A stretch of 64,000 nt of DNA from CADEEN01 sp963706685. GTDB taxonomy: Bacteria > Pseudomonadota > Gammaproteobacteria > Burkholderiales > Burkholderiaceae_C. Position 1 is the stretch's first letter. Every line of letters begins with the position of its first letter. The position numbers were made by a program, and so were the translations under genes. The notes under the pieces were generated by a model, which was given only the letters and a program-made list of their open reading frames with translations, was not told the DNA's origin and did no database searches. The stretch spans positions 1-64,000 of the forward strand of contig CAVPMY010000007.1 of the NCBI GenBank assembly GCA_963706685.1, in the 5' to 3' direction. Below, piece by piece: positions 8,188 through 16,639 of this stretch.

Positions 8188-10827
8188 ATGAACGAGAAAT
8201 ACGTCCCCGCTGAAGTCGAAGCCGCCGCGCAAGCCGCGTGGGCTGCGGCCGACGCCTACCGCGTCAGCGAAGACCCGAACAAGAAGAAGTTCTACGCCTG
8301 CTCGATGCTGCCGTATCCCAGCGGCAAGCTGCACATGGGCCATGTGCGCAACTACACCATCAACGACATGCTGGCGCGCTACCTGCGCATGCAGGGCTTC
8401 AACGTGCTGATGCCGATGGGCTGGGACGCCTTCGGCCTGCCGGCTGAAAACGCGGCGATGGACAACAACGTGCCGCCCGCCGCCTGGACGCGACAGAACA
8501 TCGCCGACATGAAGGCGCAGATGCAGCCGCTGGGCATGGCGATCGACTGGACGCGCGAGGTCGCCACCTGCGACCCGGGCTACTACAAGTGGAACCAGTG
8601 GTTCTTCCTGAAGATGCTCGAAAAAGGCATCGCGTACCGCAAGACGCAGGTCGTCAACTGGGACCCGGTCGACCAGACCGTGCTCGCAAACGAACAGGTC
8701 ATCGACGGTCGCGGCTGGCGCTCCGACGCCATCGTCGAGAAGCGCGAGATCCCCGGCTACTACTTTGCGATCACTAGGTACGCCGACGAGCTGCTGCTCA
8801 ACGTGGCCGAGCCGTCGAGCCCCAGCTACCTGCACGGCTGGCCCGACCGCGTGCGCCTGATGCAGGAACACTGGATCGGCAAGAGCGAGGGCCTGCGTTT
8901 CGCCTTCCCGCACGAGATCCACGATTCGTCCGGCGCGCTGATCGGCGACGGCCGCATGTACGTCTTTACGACGCGCGCCGACACGATCATGGGCGTGACC
9001 TTCTGCGCCGTAGCCCCCGAGCACCCGTTGGCCGCTCACGCCGCGAAGAGCAACGTGGCCCTGGCCTCTTTCGTCGAATCCTGCGTCAAAGGCGGCACTT
9101 CCGAGGCCGAGGTGGCGACGAGGCAGAAGGAAGGTGTGCCGACCGGACTGGCCGTCACGCACCCGATCACCGGCGAGGCGATCGATGTCTGGGTCGGCAA
9201 CTACGTCTTGATGGGCTATGGCGACGGCGCGGTGATGGGCGTGCCGGCGCACGACGAGCGCGACTTCGCCTTCGCGCGCAAATACAAGCTGCGCATCAAA
9301 CCCGTGATCGACGTTGCCGGCCAGCCCTATTCGACCGAAATGTGGCAAGACTGGTACGTCGACAAGCAGCGCGGCCGCTGCACCGACTCTGGCGTTCTCG
9401 ACGGCCTCGACTACAGGGCCGCAGTCGACAAAGTCGCCACGCTGCTCGCGGCCAAGGGCCTGGGTGAGAAGAGGACCACCTGGCGCCTGCGCGACTGGGG
9501 CATCAGCCGCCAGCGCTACTGGGGCACGCCGATCCCTATCATCCACTGTCCGGCCTGCGGCGACGTGCCGGTGCCCGAGAAGGACTTGCCGGTCGTGTTG
9601 CCCGAAGGGCTGATCCCCGACGGCACAGGCAACCCGCTGCGCAAGCACGCCCAGTTCCTCAACGTCGCCTGCCCGCATTGCGGTGCGCCGTCGCAGCGCG
9701 AAACCGACACGATGGACACCTTCGTCGACTCGGCCTGGTACTACATGCGCTACGCCTGTCCGGATGCGAATGACGCGATGGTCGATGCGCGCAACGATTA
9801 CTGGTTGCCGATGGATCAGTACATCGGCGGCATCGAGCACGCGGTGCTGCACTTGCTGTATGCGCGCTTCTGGACCAAGGCCATGCGCGACATCGGCCTG
9901 GTCAGGTTCGACGAACCGTTTACCAAGCTCTTCACGCAGGGCATGCTGCTCAACGAGAGCTTCTACCGCGAAGACGCGCAGGGCAAGAAGCGCTGGTACT
10001 ACCCGAGCGAAGTCAACGTGCAGCACGACGAGCGTGGCACGCCGATCGGCGCCACCGCCAAGGAAGGCGGCTTGCCGCTGATGCTCGGCGGCATCGAGAA
10101 GATGAGCAAGTCGAAGAACAACGTCGTCGAGCCGCGCGAGTTCATCGCTAAATTCGGCGCCGACACCGCACGCCTGTTCACGATGTTCGCCGGGCCGCCG
10201 GACCAGAGCGCGGCTTGGTCCGACTCGGGCGCCGCCGGCTGCTACCGCTATCTGAACCGCTTGTGGACCTTCGGCGCCAGACACGCCGCCGCGGTGCGCG
10301 CCGCGAGCAGCGATTTTTCGTCGATCGATGACGCGGCCAGGACCTTGCGCCGGGAAGTGCACATGCTTCTCAAGCAGATCGCGCATGACTACGAGCGGCT
10401 GCAGTTCAACACCGTGGCCTCTGGTGCGATGAAGCTGCTCAATGCGATGGAGGAGTTCCACAGCGACGGCTCGACCGCGTCGGACGCCGCTGTGCGCGAA
10501 GCCTTCTCCGTGCTGCTGCGTGTGCTCTACCCGGCCTGCCCGCACATCACGCACGGGCTGTGGCAGGCGCTGGGCTTCGCAGGGTCGCTGATCGATGCGC
10601 CGTGGCCCGCGGTCGATGAAGCCGCCCTGGCGCGCGACGAGATCGAACTCGTGCTGCAGGTCAACGGCAAGACGCGCGGCGCGATCAGCGTCGCTGCCAG
10701 CGCTGACAAGAGCACGATCGAAGCGGCAGCAGTGGCTGCCCCCGAAGTCGCCAAGTTCGGCGAAGGCAAGGCGGTGCGCAAAATCATCGTCGTGCCCGGT
10801 CGCCTGGTCAACGTGGTCGTCGGCTGA
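8188..10827 (+). CDS. leuS: Leucyl-tRNA synthetase
   Basis: 879 residues, full length. Class I synthetase charging tRNA-Leu with leucine. The HIGH-type motif is KLHMGHVRN near residue 50 and the KMSKS motif is at EKMSKSKNN. The CP1 editing domain lies between, with the conserved threonine-rich and MGVPAHDERD segments, and the anticodon-binding and C-terminal domains end in GRLVNVVVG. The frame is uninterrupted. It overlaps lptE by ATGA-type coupling, giving the usual leuS-lptE-holA order. Confidence 0.98.
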   Translation: MNEKYVPAEVEAAAQAAWAAADAYRVSEDPNKKKFYACSMLPYPSGKLHMGHVRNYTINDMLARYLRMQGFNVLMPMGWDAFGLPAENAAMDNNVPPAAWTRQNIADMKAQMQPLGMAIDWTREVATCDPGYYKWNQWFFLKMLEKGIAYRKTQVVNWDPVDQTVLANEQVIDGRGWRSDAIVEKREIPGYYFAITRYADELLLNVAEPSSPSYLHGWPDRVRLMQEHWIGKSEGLRFAFPHEIHDSSGALIGDGRMYVFTTRADTIMGVTFCAVAPEHPLAAHAAKSNVALASFVESCVKGGTSEAEVATRQKEGVPTGLAVTHPITGEAIDVWVGNYVLMGYGDGAVMGVPAHDERDFAFARKYKLRIKPVIDVAGQPYSTEMWQDWYVDKQRGRCTDSGVLDGLDYRAAVDKVATLLAAKGLGEKRTTWRLRDWGISRQRYWGTPIPIIHCPACGDVPVPEKDLPVVLPEGLIPDGTGNPLRKHAQFLNVACPHCGAPSQRETDTMDTFVDSAWYYMRYACPDANDAMVDARNDYWLPMDQYIGGIEHAVLHLLYARFWTKAMRDIGLVRFDEPFTKLFTQGMLLNESFYREDAQGKKRWYYPSEVNVQHDERGTPIGATAKEGGLPLMLGGIEKMSKSKNNVVEPREFIAKFGADTARLFTMFAGPPDQSAAWSDSGAAGCYRYLNRLWTFGARHAAAVRAASSDFSSIDDAARTLRREVHMLLKQIAHDYERLQFNTVASGAMKLLNAMEEFHSDGSTASDAAVREAFSVLLRVLYPACPHITHGLWQALGFAGSLIDAPWPAVDEAALARDEIELVLQVNGKTRGAISVAASADKSTIEAAAVAAPEVAKFGEGKAVRKIIVVPGRLVNVVVG

Positions 10828-11318
10828 TGCATCGTCGCGCCGCGCTCCTCACCGCGTCGAGCGCCATGCTCGCCGCTTGCGGCTTCCAATTGCGCCAAAC
10901 GCAAGCGCTGCCGATGCGCTCGATCGCGCTCGTCGGATTCAAGCCCAACTCGCCGCTGGCCGCGGCGCTGAAACAGGAGCTGGAGCGCGCCGGCGTCGCG
11001 CTGCGCGACAACCCGGCGCAGGCCGAGACGGTGTTCGACACGCTGGCCGATGCGCGCGAGAAGACCGTGGCCGCGTCCACGGCCGCCGGCCAGGTGCGCG
11101 AGGTGCAGTTGCGCGTGCGGCTGCGCTTTCGCGTGGCCACGCCCGCCGGCCGGCTGCTGCTGCCGGCGTCGGACCTGCTGCTGACGCGTGACATGAGCTA
11201 CAACGAAACGGCGGCGCTCGCCAAGCAACAGGAGGAATTGCTGCTCTACCGCGCCATGGAAGACGACATCGTCTCGCAAGTGCTGCGTCGGTTGGCCTCC
11301 GTGAAAATCGGCGCATGA
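10827..11318 (+). CDS. lptE: LPS-assembly lipoprotein LptE
   Basis: 163 residues. Outer-membrane lipoprotein that plugs the LptD barrel and helps place lipopolysaccharide at the surface. The signal peptide ends with lipobox LAAC, followed by GFQLRQTQALPMRSIALVGF, the typical RlpB/LptE beginning. The start ATG overlaps the leuS stop, and its own stop overlaps the start of holA (ATGA), so the three genes are tightly coupled. Confidence 0.93.
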   Translation: MHRRAALLTASSAMLAACGFQLRQTQALPMRSIALVGFKPNSPLAAALKQELERAGVALRDNPAQAETVFDTLADAREKTVAASTAAGQVREVQLRVRLRFRVATPAGRLLLPASDLLLTRDMSYNETAALAKQQEELLLYRAMEDDIVSQVLRRLASVKIGA

Positions 11319-12412
11319 GTATCAAGCCCGATCAGCTCGCCGCGCACCTCGCCAAAGGCGTGCAGGCGCTGTACACGATTCACGGCGACGAGCCGCTGCT
11401 GGCGCAGGAAGCCGGCGATGCGATCCGCGCCGCGGCGCAGGCTGCCGGTTACGGCGAGCGCAAGGTCTTCAGCGTCGGCAACGCCGCGCATTTCGATTGG
11501 AACGGCTTCATCGGTGCCTCGCAGGCGAGGAGCCTGTTTGCCGATCGGCAGTTGATCGAGCTGCGCATTCCCAGCGGCAAGCCGGGCAAGGACGGCGCCG
11601 ATGCGCTGCAGCGTGTATGCGAAGGCGTGAACGACGATGTCGTCACCCTGATTCATTTGCCCAAGCTCGACTGGCAGCAGCTGAAGAGCAGCTGGTTCGG
11701 CGCGCTCGACCAGGCCGGCGTGACGATCAAGCTCGATGCGGTGGCGCGCAACGAGTTGCCGGCGTGGATCGCGCGGCGCCTGGCGGCACAGGGCCAGCGC
11801 GTGGCCGACGGCGAAGAAGGCCAGCGCACGCTGGCGTTTTTTGCCGACCGCGTCGAAGGCAATCTGCTGGCCGCGCACCAGGAGATCCAGAAGCTCGCAC
11901 TGCTGCATCCGCAGGGCATCCTTGGCTTCGAGCAGGTCGAGGCTGCCGTACTCAATGTCGCGCGCTACGACGTCTTCAAGCTCGGCGAGGCCGTCCTGGC
12001 CGGCCAGGTCGCGCGCGCACTGCGCATGCTCGAAGGCCTACAGGCCGAGGGCGAAGCCGCGGTGCTCGTGCACTGGACGCTGGCCGAGGACATTCGCGGC
12101 TTGAAGCGCATCAAGGATGCGATGGCCGACGGCAAACCGCTGCCGATGGCGCTGAAGGAAGCGCGCGTGTGGGGCGTCAAGGAGCGCCTGTTCGAGCGCG
12201 TGCTGCCGGCGCTCGCCGACCACCAGCTCGCCCACCTCGTGCAAGCCGCCAGCATTTGCGACGGTGTGATCAAGGGCCTGAAGCACCCCGACTGGCCGCT
12301 CGATCCATGGTTGGCACTGAAGCGCCTGATGCTGCTGGTGATGCAGCAGGTGGTGAGCGCGCCGGGCGGCCGCGCCGCCGCAAAGGCGCCCAAGCTCCAG
12401 CTCGCGCTTTGA
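11315..12412 (+). CDS. holA: DNA polymerase III delta subunit
   Basis: 365 residues. Wrench subunit of the clamp loader that opens the beta sliding clamp. Typical features are the start MSIKPDQLAAHLAKGVQALY, the region HGDEPLLAQEAGDAIR, and the C-terminal collar helices with HPDWPLDPWLALKRLMLLV. It is the last gene of the leuS operon. It is convergent with ghrA, with only 14 bp between stops and no clear terminator. Confidence 0.95.
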   Translation: MSIKPDQLAAHLAKGVQALYTIHGDEPLLAQEAGDAIRAAAQAAGYGERKVFSVGNAAHFDWNGFIGASQARSLFADRQLIELRIPSGKPGKDGADALQRVCEGVNDDVVTLIHLPKLDWQQLKSSWFGALDQAGVTIKLDAVARNELPAWIARRLAAQGQRVADGEEGQRTLAFFADRVEGNLLAAHQEIQKLALLHPQGILGFEQVEAAVLNVARYDVFKLGEAVLAGQVARALRMLEGLQAEGEAAVLVHWTLAEDIRGLKRIKDAMADGKPLPMALKEARVWGVKERLFERVLPALADHQLAHLVQAASICDGVIKGLKHPDWPLDPWLALKRLMLLVMQQVVSAPGGRAAAKAPKLQLAL

Positions 12413-12426
12413 AGAAAATGCCGCGC

Positions 12427-13344
12427 TCAGTAGCCGCGCCCGCGGTCCACCAGATGGGCCAGCGGCGCGCCGTTGGCCAACGCCTGCAAGTTGGCCGCCA
12501 CCAACTGCGCCGCACTGCGCTCATCGGTCAACGCCGCCACATGCGGCAGCACCGTGATCTGTGGGTGACGCCAGAACGGATGCCCGCTCGGCAGCGGCTC
12601 GGTGGCGAATACGTCGAGCAGCGTTCGACTCAGGTGGCCGCTGTCGAGCGCGGCCAGCAGGTCGGCATCGACGATATGGGCGCCGCGCGCCAGGTTGACG
12701 AGGCTCGCGCCGCGCGGCAACGAGGCGAAGAAGCGCTCGTCGAGCAGCCCGCGCGTTGACGGCGTCAGCGGCAGCAGATTGATCACGATCTCAGCGGCGC
12801 TGAGCAGCGACTCGATCGGCGTTGCATCGCGCGCGCGCCAGGTGCTGACGCGGTAGCCCTGCGCTGCCAGCCGTGTCGCCACCGCGCTTCCCATCTGCCC
12901 CGCGCCGAGCACGAGCACGCTGACCTCATCGGCACGGCGCTGTCGATGCTGCCGCCACTGCCTGCGCGCCTGCTGCGCCGCATAGTCGAAATAGCGCCGA
13001 TGCAGACCGAGCACGGCCCACAGCGCCGTCTCGGCCATTGCCGCGCCCATGGCCGGATCGACCATGCGCGCCAGCGGCACGTCGTTCGGCAGCGTTGCAT
13101 CGTCGAGCAGCTTGTCGACGCCGGCCCACAACGACTGGATCAGGCGCAGCTTGGGCAGCGCCGCGAGCGTGCCGGGCGCGGGGTTGGCGACCACCGCGGC
13201 GTCGATCGATGCGCGATCGAACGCGATGTCGTCGCGCCACCAAACGCACTGCGGCGCTGCCGCGCGCAAGGCCTGCCACCAGCACTCGCGCTCGGCAGCA
13301 TCGACAGTGCTGGCGAAGAGCACGTTCAACGGCGTGCCGCCCAT
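12427..13344 (-). CDS. ghrA: Glyoxylate/hydroxypyruvate reductase A-like D-2-hydroxyacid dehydrogenase
   Basis: 305 residues. NAD(P)H-dependent reduction of glyoxylate and hydroxypyruvate is expected. The Rossmann motif is VLGAGQMGSAVATRLAAQG, the substrate region LPLTPSTRGLLDERFF, and the catalytic Arg/Glu/His set is seen in NLARGAHIVDADLL, DVFATEPLP and the late LPHVAALT. The start ATG 13344 overlaps the stop of the tautomerase gene. The sub-family assignment rests on length and the NLARGAHIVD signature; a related 2-hydroxyacid dehydrogenase is possible. Confidence 0.85.
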   Translation of the reverse strand: MGGTPLNVLFASTVDAAERECWWQALRAAAPQCVWWRDDIAFDRASIDAAVVANPAPGTLAALPKLRLIQSLWAGVDKLLDDATLPNDVPLARMVDPAMGAAMAETALWAVLGLHRRYFDYAAQQARRQWRQHRQRRADEVSVLVLGAGQMGSAVATRLAAQGYRVSTWRARDATPIESLLSAAEIVINLLPLTPSTRGLLDERFFASLPRGASLVNLARGAHIVDADLLAALDSGHLSRTLLDVFATEPLPSGHPFWRHPQITVLPHVAALTDERSAAQLVAANLQALANGAPLAHLVDRGRGY

Positions 13345-13562
13345 CAACGCAGCATCTCGCCGCCGAACGCCTGGCGCCCGGCGGCTGCAGCGGCGTATTG
13401 CACATGCACGCGCTCGGGAGGCCGCGCCAGCGCCCGCGCGACAGCCTGGGTCAGCGCCGCCGCCTCCTGTGCTCGCGCGTCGCCCTGGGGCGGGTGAGCA
13501 TGCAGCACGGTGACGAACACCGGCTGCTCGTCGATCACCGGTTCGATGTCGAGGATCGGCAT
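13344..13562 (-). CDS. 4-oxalocrotonate tautomerase-family protein
   Basis: 72 residues. Tautomerase superfamily enzymes use the N-terminal proline exposed after Met removal; here the protein starts MPILDIEPV, so Pro1 is present. The length fits the 4-OT group. It lies between pncC and ghrA with a 5-bp gap upstream and a 4-bp overlap downstream, so it is part of a minus-strand operon. The substrate is unknown. Confidence 0.75.
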   Translation of the reverse strand: MPILDIEPVIDEQPVFVTVLHAHPPQGDARAQEAAALTQAVARALARPPERVHVQYAAAAAGRQAFGGEMLR

Positions 13563-13567
13563 GGCGG

Positions 13568-14071
13568 CTACCCCGTGGCGAGCTGCAACACGCGCGCCAA
13601 CGCCGCGGCCACCGTCTGCTCGCGAACTGCCGTGCGGTCGCCTTCGAATTGCAGGCTCTCGGTCTGCACGGCGGCGCCGCGCTGCGCCCAGGCCAGCCAG
13701 ACCATGCCGACCGGCTTGCCCGGCGTGGCGCCGCCGGGCCCGGCGATGCCGGTGACGGCGATGGCGAGGTCGGCGGCACTGCGCGCCAGCGCGCCGGTCG
13801 CCATCGCGCGCACCACCGGCTCGCTGACAGCGCCATGCTGCGCGATCAACACCGCGTCGACGCCGAGCTGCTCGGCCTTGGCGGCATTGCTGTAGGTGAC
13901 AAAGCCGCGCTCGAACCAATCGCTCGAGCCGGCGAGTGCGGTGCAGGTGGCCGCAACCAGCCCGCCGGTACAGCTCTCGGCGCAGGCCAGGCGCCAGCCG
14001 CGCGCGCGCAGCGCATCGGCCAGCGGTGAAACCCACTGTGTCGCCAGCTGCGAATCGAGCAGGAGATTCAT
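13568..14071 (-). CDS. pncC: Nicotinamide-nucleotide amidase (CinA C-terminal domain)
   Basis: 167 residues. It deamidates NMN to nicotinate mononucleotide in NAD recycling. This is the stand-alone CinA C-terminal domain with LACAESCTGGLVAATCT, ERGFVTYSNAAKAEQLGV and the glycine-rich AVTGIAGPGGATPGKPVG. The ATG at 14071 overlaps the end of pgpA by 4 bp, the common beta-proteobacterial thiL-pgpA-pncC order. Confidence 0.94.
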   Translation of the reverse strand: MNLLLDSQLATQWVSPLADALRARGWRLACAESCTGGLVAATCTALAGSSDWFERGFVTYSNAAKAEQLGVDAVLIAQHGAVSEPVVRAMATGALARSAADLAIAVTGIAGPGGATPGKPVGMVWLAWAQRGAAVQTESLQFEGDRTAVREQTVAAALARVLQLATG

Positions 14072-14649
14072 GGAAAAAGGAAGCGCCACAGCGCAATGAC
14101 GAGCAGCGTGCACAGTGCCGCCGCCAGATCGTCGGCGATGATGCCGGCGCCCTGCATCCAGCCGCGCGCGCGTTTGAAGCGCTGGTCGATCCAGCCGATC
14201 GGGCCCGGCTTGACGGCATCGAAGAAGCGGAACAGCGCAAACGCGATGAGCTGCATGGCAAAACCTGCCGGCATGACGAGCCAGAGCACGATCCAGAAGG
14301 CCACGACCTCGTCCCAGACGATGGCGCCCGGGTCGGCCATGCGCCAGGTCTTTCGCGGTGCGCGCGCAGGCCCAGACGCCGACGACCAGCGACGCGCCGA
14401 TGAGCACCCCCCAGCCCATCGGACCGTGGCAGCAAGCCAGCGGTCGAAGACGAGAAACGACACCCACGCCCACAGCGTGCCCACCGTGCCCGGCGCCCAG
14501 GGCGACAGGCCGCTGCCGAAGCCGAGCGCGATCCAGCGCGACGGGTGGCGGCGCATGAAGGCCGCACTCGCGCCAAGCGGGGGCGAGTTCCCGCCTTGCG
14601 CCGCGCTGCCGTCGATCAGCCTGGCGTCGGTGACATCGTCGGCGGCCAT
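14068..14649 (-). CDS. pgpA: Phosphatidylglycerophosphatase A (two compensating frameshifts)
   Basis: Membrane phosphatase in phosphatidylglycerol synthesis. Both ends are normal (WIALGFGSGLSPWAPGTVGT; later DPGAIVWDEVVAFWIVLWLV and KPGPIGWIDQRF). The middle, about 14345-14410, is readable only in another frame, where it gives the expected GVLIGASLVVGVWACARTA. One G is missing from the homopolymer complementary to C14407-14412, and one extra base sits at 14341-14344; the two cancel. With both corrected the protein is about 193 residues. The frame upstream runs on into thiL because of a further indel there. Confidence 0.88.
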   Translation of the reverse strand: MAADDVTDARLIDGSAAQGGNSPPLGASAAFMRRHPSRWIALGFGSGLSPWAPGTVGTLWAWVSFLVFDRWLAATVRWAGGCSSARRWSSASGPARAPRKTWRMADPGAIVWDEVVAFWIVLWLVMPAGFAMQLIAFALFRFFDAVKPGPIGWIDQRFKRARGWMQGAGIIADDLAAALCTLLVIALWRFLFP

Positions 14650-14654
14650 GGGCG

Positions 14655-15636
14655 TCAGGCCTTGAAGTGGTCGAAGGCTGCTGAACGTCGCCGCCACCGG
14701 CCGGCGATGGCGATCGACGACGCGCGAGCCCGGCGCCGCATCGATGCGGCCGATGCATGTCACGGCCGCGCCGGATGTTGCCGCGGCCGCATGCACGCGC
14801 TCGGCCTGGGCCGCGGGGGCGGTGAACAGCAACTCGTAGTCGTCACCGCCGGCGAGCGTGCACTCTCGCTGTGTCTCGGTCGATTGCGCGGCGAGCATGG
14901 CGCTCATCGGCAACGCATCGGCGTCGATCGTGGCGCCGACAGCCGAGCGCGCCAGCACATGCGCCAGGTCGCCGAGCAGGCCGTCGCTGAGGTCGATCGC
15001 GCTCGTCGCCAGGCCGCGCAGCGCCATGCCGAGGGCCAGGCGCGGCGTCGGCTGCTCCATGCGCGCACAAGCCGCGGCGAAGGCATCGGCATCGAGCCGG
15101 ACCGTGCCGCGAAAAGCTTCGAGCGCCAGGCGCGCGTCGCCCAGTCCACCGCCGCGGGGATGGCTGACCCAGAGTTGGTCGCCCGCCCTGGCTCCCGAGC
15201 GCAACAGCGCCTGCCCCGGCGGTACCTCGCCGAAGACCGTGATGCAGATGTTCAGCGGCCCGGCGGTCGTGTTGCCGCCCACCAGCTCGATGCCCTGCGC
15301 ATCGGCCAGCGCAAACAGGCCGCGCGAAAAACCATCGAGCCAACGGTCGTCGACACGCGGCAGCGTCAGCGCCAGCGTGAATCCGAGCGGCGCCGCGCCA
15401 CAGGCCGCCAGGTCCGACAGGTTGACCGCCAGCGCCTTGTGGCCGAGGCGGTCCGGCGCGACGGTGGACAGGAAGTGCCGCCCCTCGACCATGGCGTCGG
15501 TCGAGACCACCAGGTGCAGGCCCGGTGTCGGCGCGATGAGCGCGCAGTCGTCGCCCACGCCCAGCGGCACGCGGTCGGCGCGCCGCGGCGGCCGCGTGAA
15601 CCAGCGTGCGATCAGGTCGAACTCGCCAACGCTCAT
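14655..15636 (-). CDS. thiL: Thiamine-monophosphate kinase (frameshifted at the 3' end)
   Basis: About 326 residues after correction. It phosphorylates thiamine phosphate to thiamine diphosphate. The start MSVGEFDLIARWFTRP and the ATP/Mg motifs LGVGDDCALI, VSTDAMVEGRHFL, GGNTT and LSDGLLGDLAHVL are all present. One extra base at 14676/14677 diverts the frame into pgpA; removing it gives the canonical ending TFSSFDHFKA and a TGA at 14655-14657, 5 bp before the pgpA start. The apparent ThiL-PgpA fusion is therefore most likely an artefact. Confidence 0.92.
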
Positions 15637-15733
15637 GCAATGACCTCGATGTCTCTCACGGCCGAAGTCTAGGCGCTCGTGCTTCTCGCCGATCCGTCAG
15701 AATGTATTGACGAGCCTGCACCAGGAGCCCGCG

Positions 15734-16639
15734 ATGAAGCTCAGCGCCGACCAGATCAAGGCCTTCGACCGCGACGGCTACCTCTTCTTCCCCGGCCTGT
15801 TCAAGCCCGGCGAGGTGAAGTCGCTCACCGACGCGGTGCCTGCGCTGTACGCGCGGCGCGACGCCTTCAACGTGCGCGAGAAAGGCAGCGACGCGGTGCG
15901 CACCAACTTTGCCGCGCATCTCGTCAGCGAGCCGTTCGCTCGCCTGGCGCGGCACCCGCGCATGATCGGGCCGGTGCAGCAACTGTTCGACGACGAGGCG
16001 CTGTACATGCACCAGTTCAAGGTCAACGGCAAGATGGCCTTCGAGGGCGATGTCTGGCAGTGGCACCAGGACTACGGCACCTGGAAGAACGACGACTGGA
16101 TGCCGACCGAGCGGGCGATGAACATCGCCATCTTCCTCGACGACGTGAACCCCTTCAACGGCCCGCTGATGTTCATTCCGGGCAGCCACAAGAAGGGCGT
16201 CATCGATGCCCGGCACGACCTGACGACGACGAGCTATCCGCTGTGGACCGTCGACAACGCGCTGATCGCCGCGCTGGTCGAGCGTGCCGGTGGACCCGGC
16301 GGCTTTGACGCCGCCGGTCGTTATGTGCCAGGCGGCATCGTCTCGCCGCAGGGCCCGGCCGGCTCGATGATCCTCTTCCACTCCTGCCTGGTCCATGCAT
16401 CGACCAGCAACCTGAGCCCGTGGAACCGCGTCAGCGTCTACCTGAGCCTGTGCGCGGTATCGAATCACATCCGGCGCTTCAAGCGGCCCGAGTACATCGC
16501 GCACCGCGACTTCGCGCCGATCGAGTGCCTGCCGGATGACTGCCTGTTGAAACCCTGCCCGGTGGACCTGCCGTGGCGCGACGGCATGCCGGCGAGTGCA
16601 CTCGTCACGTCGCCTGAACCGATCGAGGAAACCGCATGA
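15734..16639 (+). CDS. Phytanoyl-CoA dioxygenase (PhyH) family protein
   Basis: 301 residues. Non-haem Fe(II)/2-oxoglutarate oxygenase. The iron-binding HxD is WHQDYGTW, the distal histidine is probably in SCLVHASTSNLSP, and PLMFIPGSHKKG is the usual PhyH loop. GGAG precedes the ATG. Its stop overlaps the start of the SAF-domain oxidoreductase (ATGA), and an amidohydrolase follows, so the three form a catabolic or biosynthetic module. The substrate is unknown; resemblance to ectoine hydroxylases is only at family level. Confidence 0.85.
   Translation: MKLSADQIKAFDRDGYLFFPGLFKPGEVKSLTDAVPALYARRDAFNVREKGSDAVRTNFAAHLVSEPFARLARHPRMIGPVQQLFDDEALYMHQFKVNGKMAFEGDVWQWHQDYGTWKNDDWMPTERAMNIAIFLDDVNPFNGPLMFIPGSHKKGVIDARHDLTTTSYPLWTVDNALIAALVERAGGPGGFDAAGRYVPGGIVSPQGPAGSMILFHSCLVHASTSNLSPWNRVSVYLSLCAVSNHIRRFKRPEYIAHRDFAPIECLPDDCLLKPCPVDLPWRDGMPASALVTSPEPIEETA

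Noticed and set aside
12427..13836. 469-residue version of the GhrA-like protein
   Set aside because: Residues before MGGTPLNV overlap the tautomerase and pncC genes in another frame and are low-complexity; the family starts at 13344.
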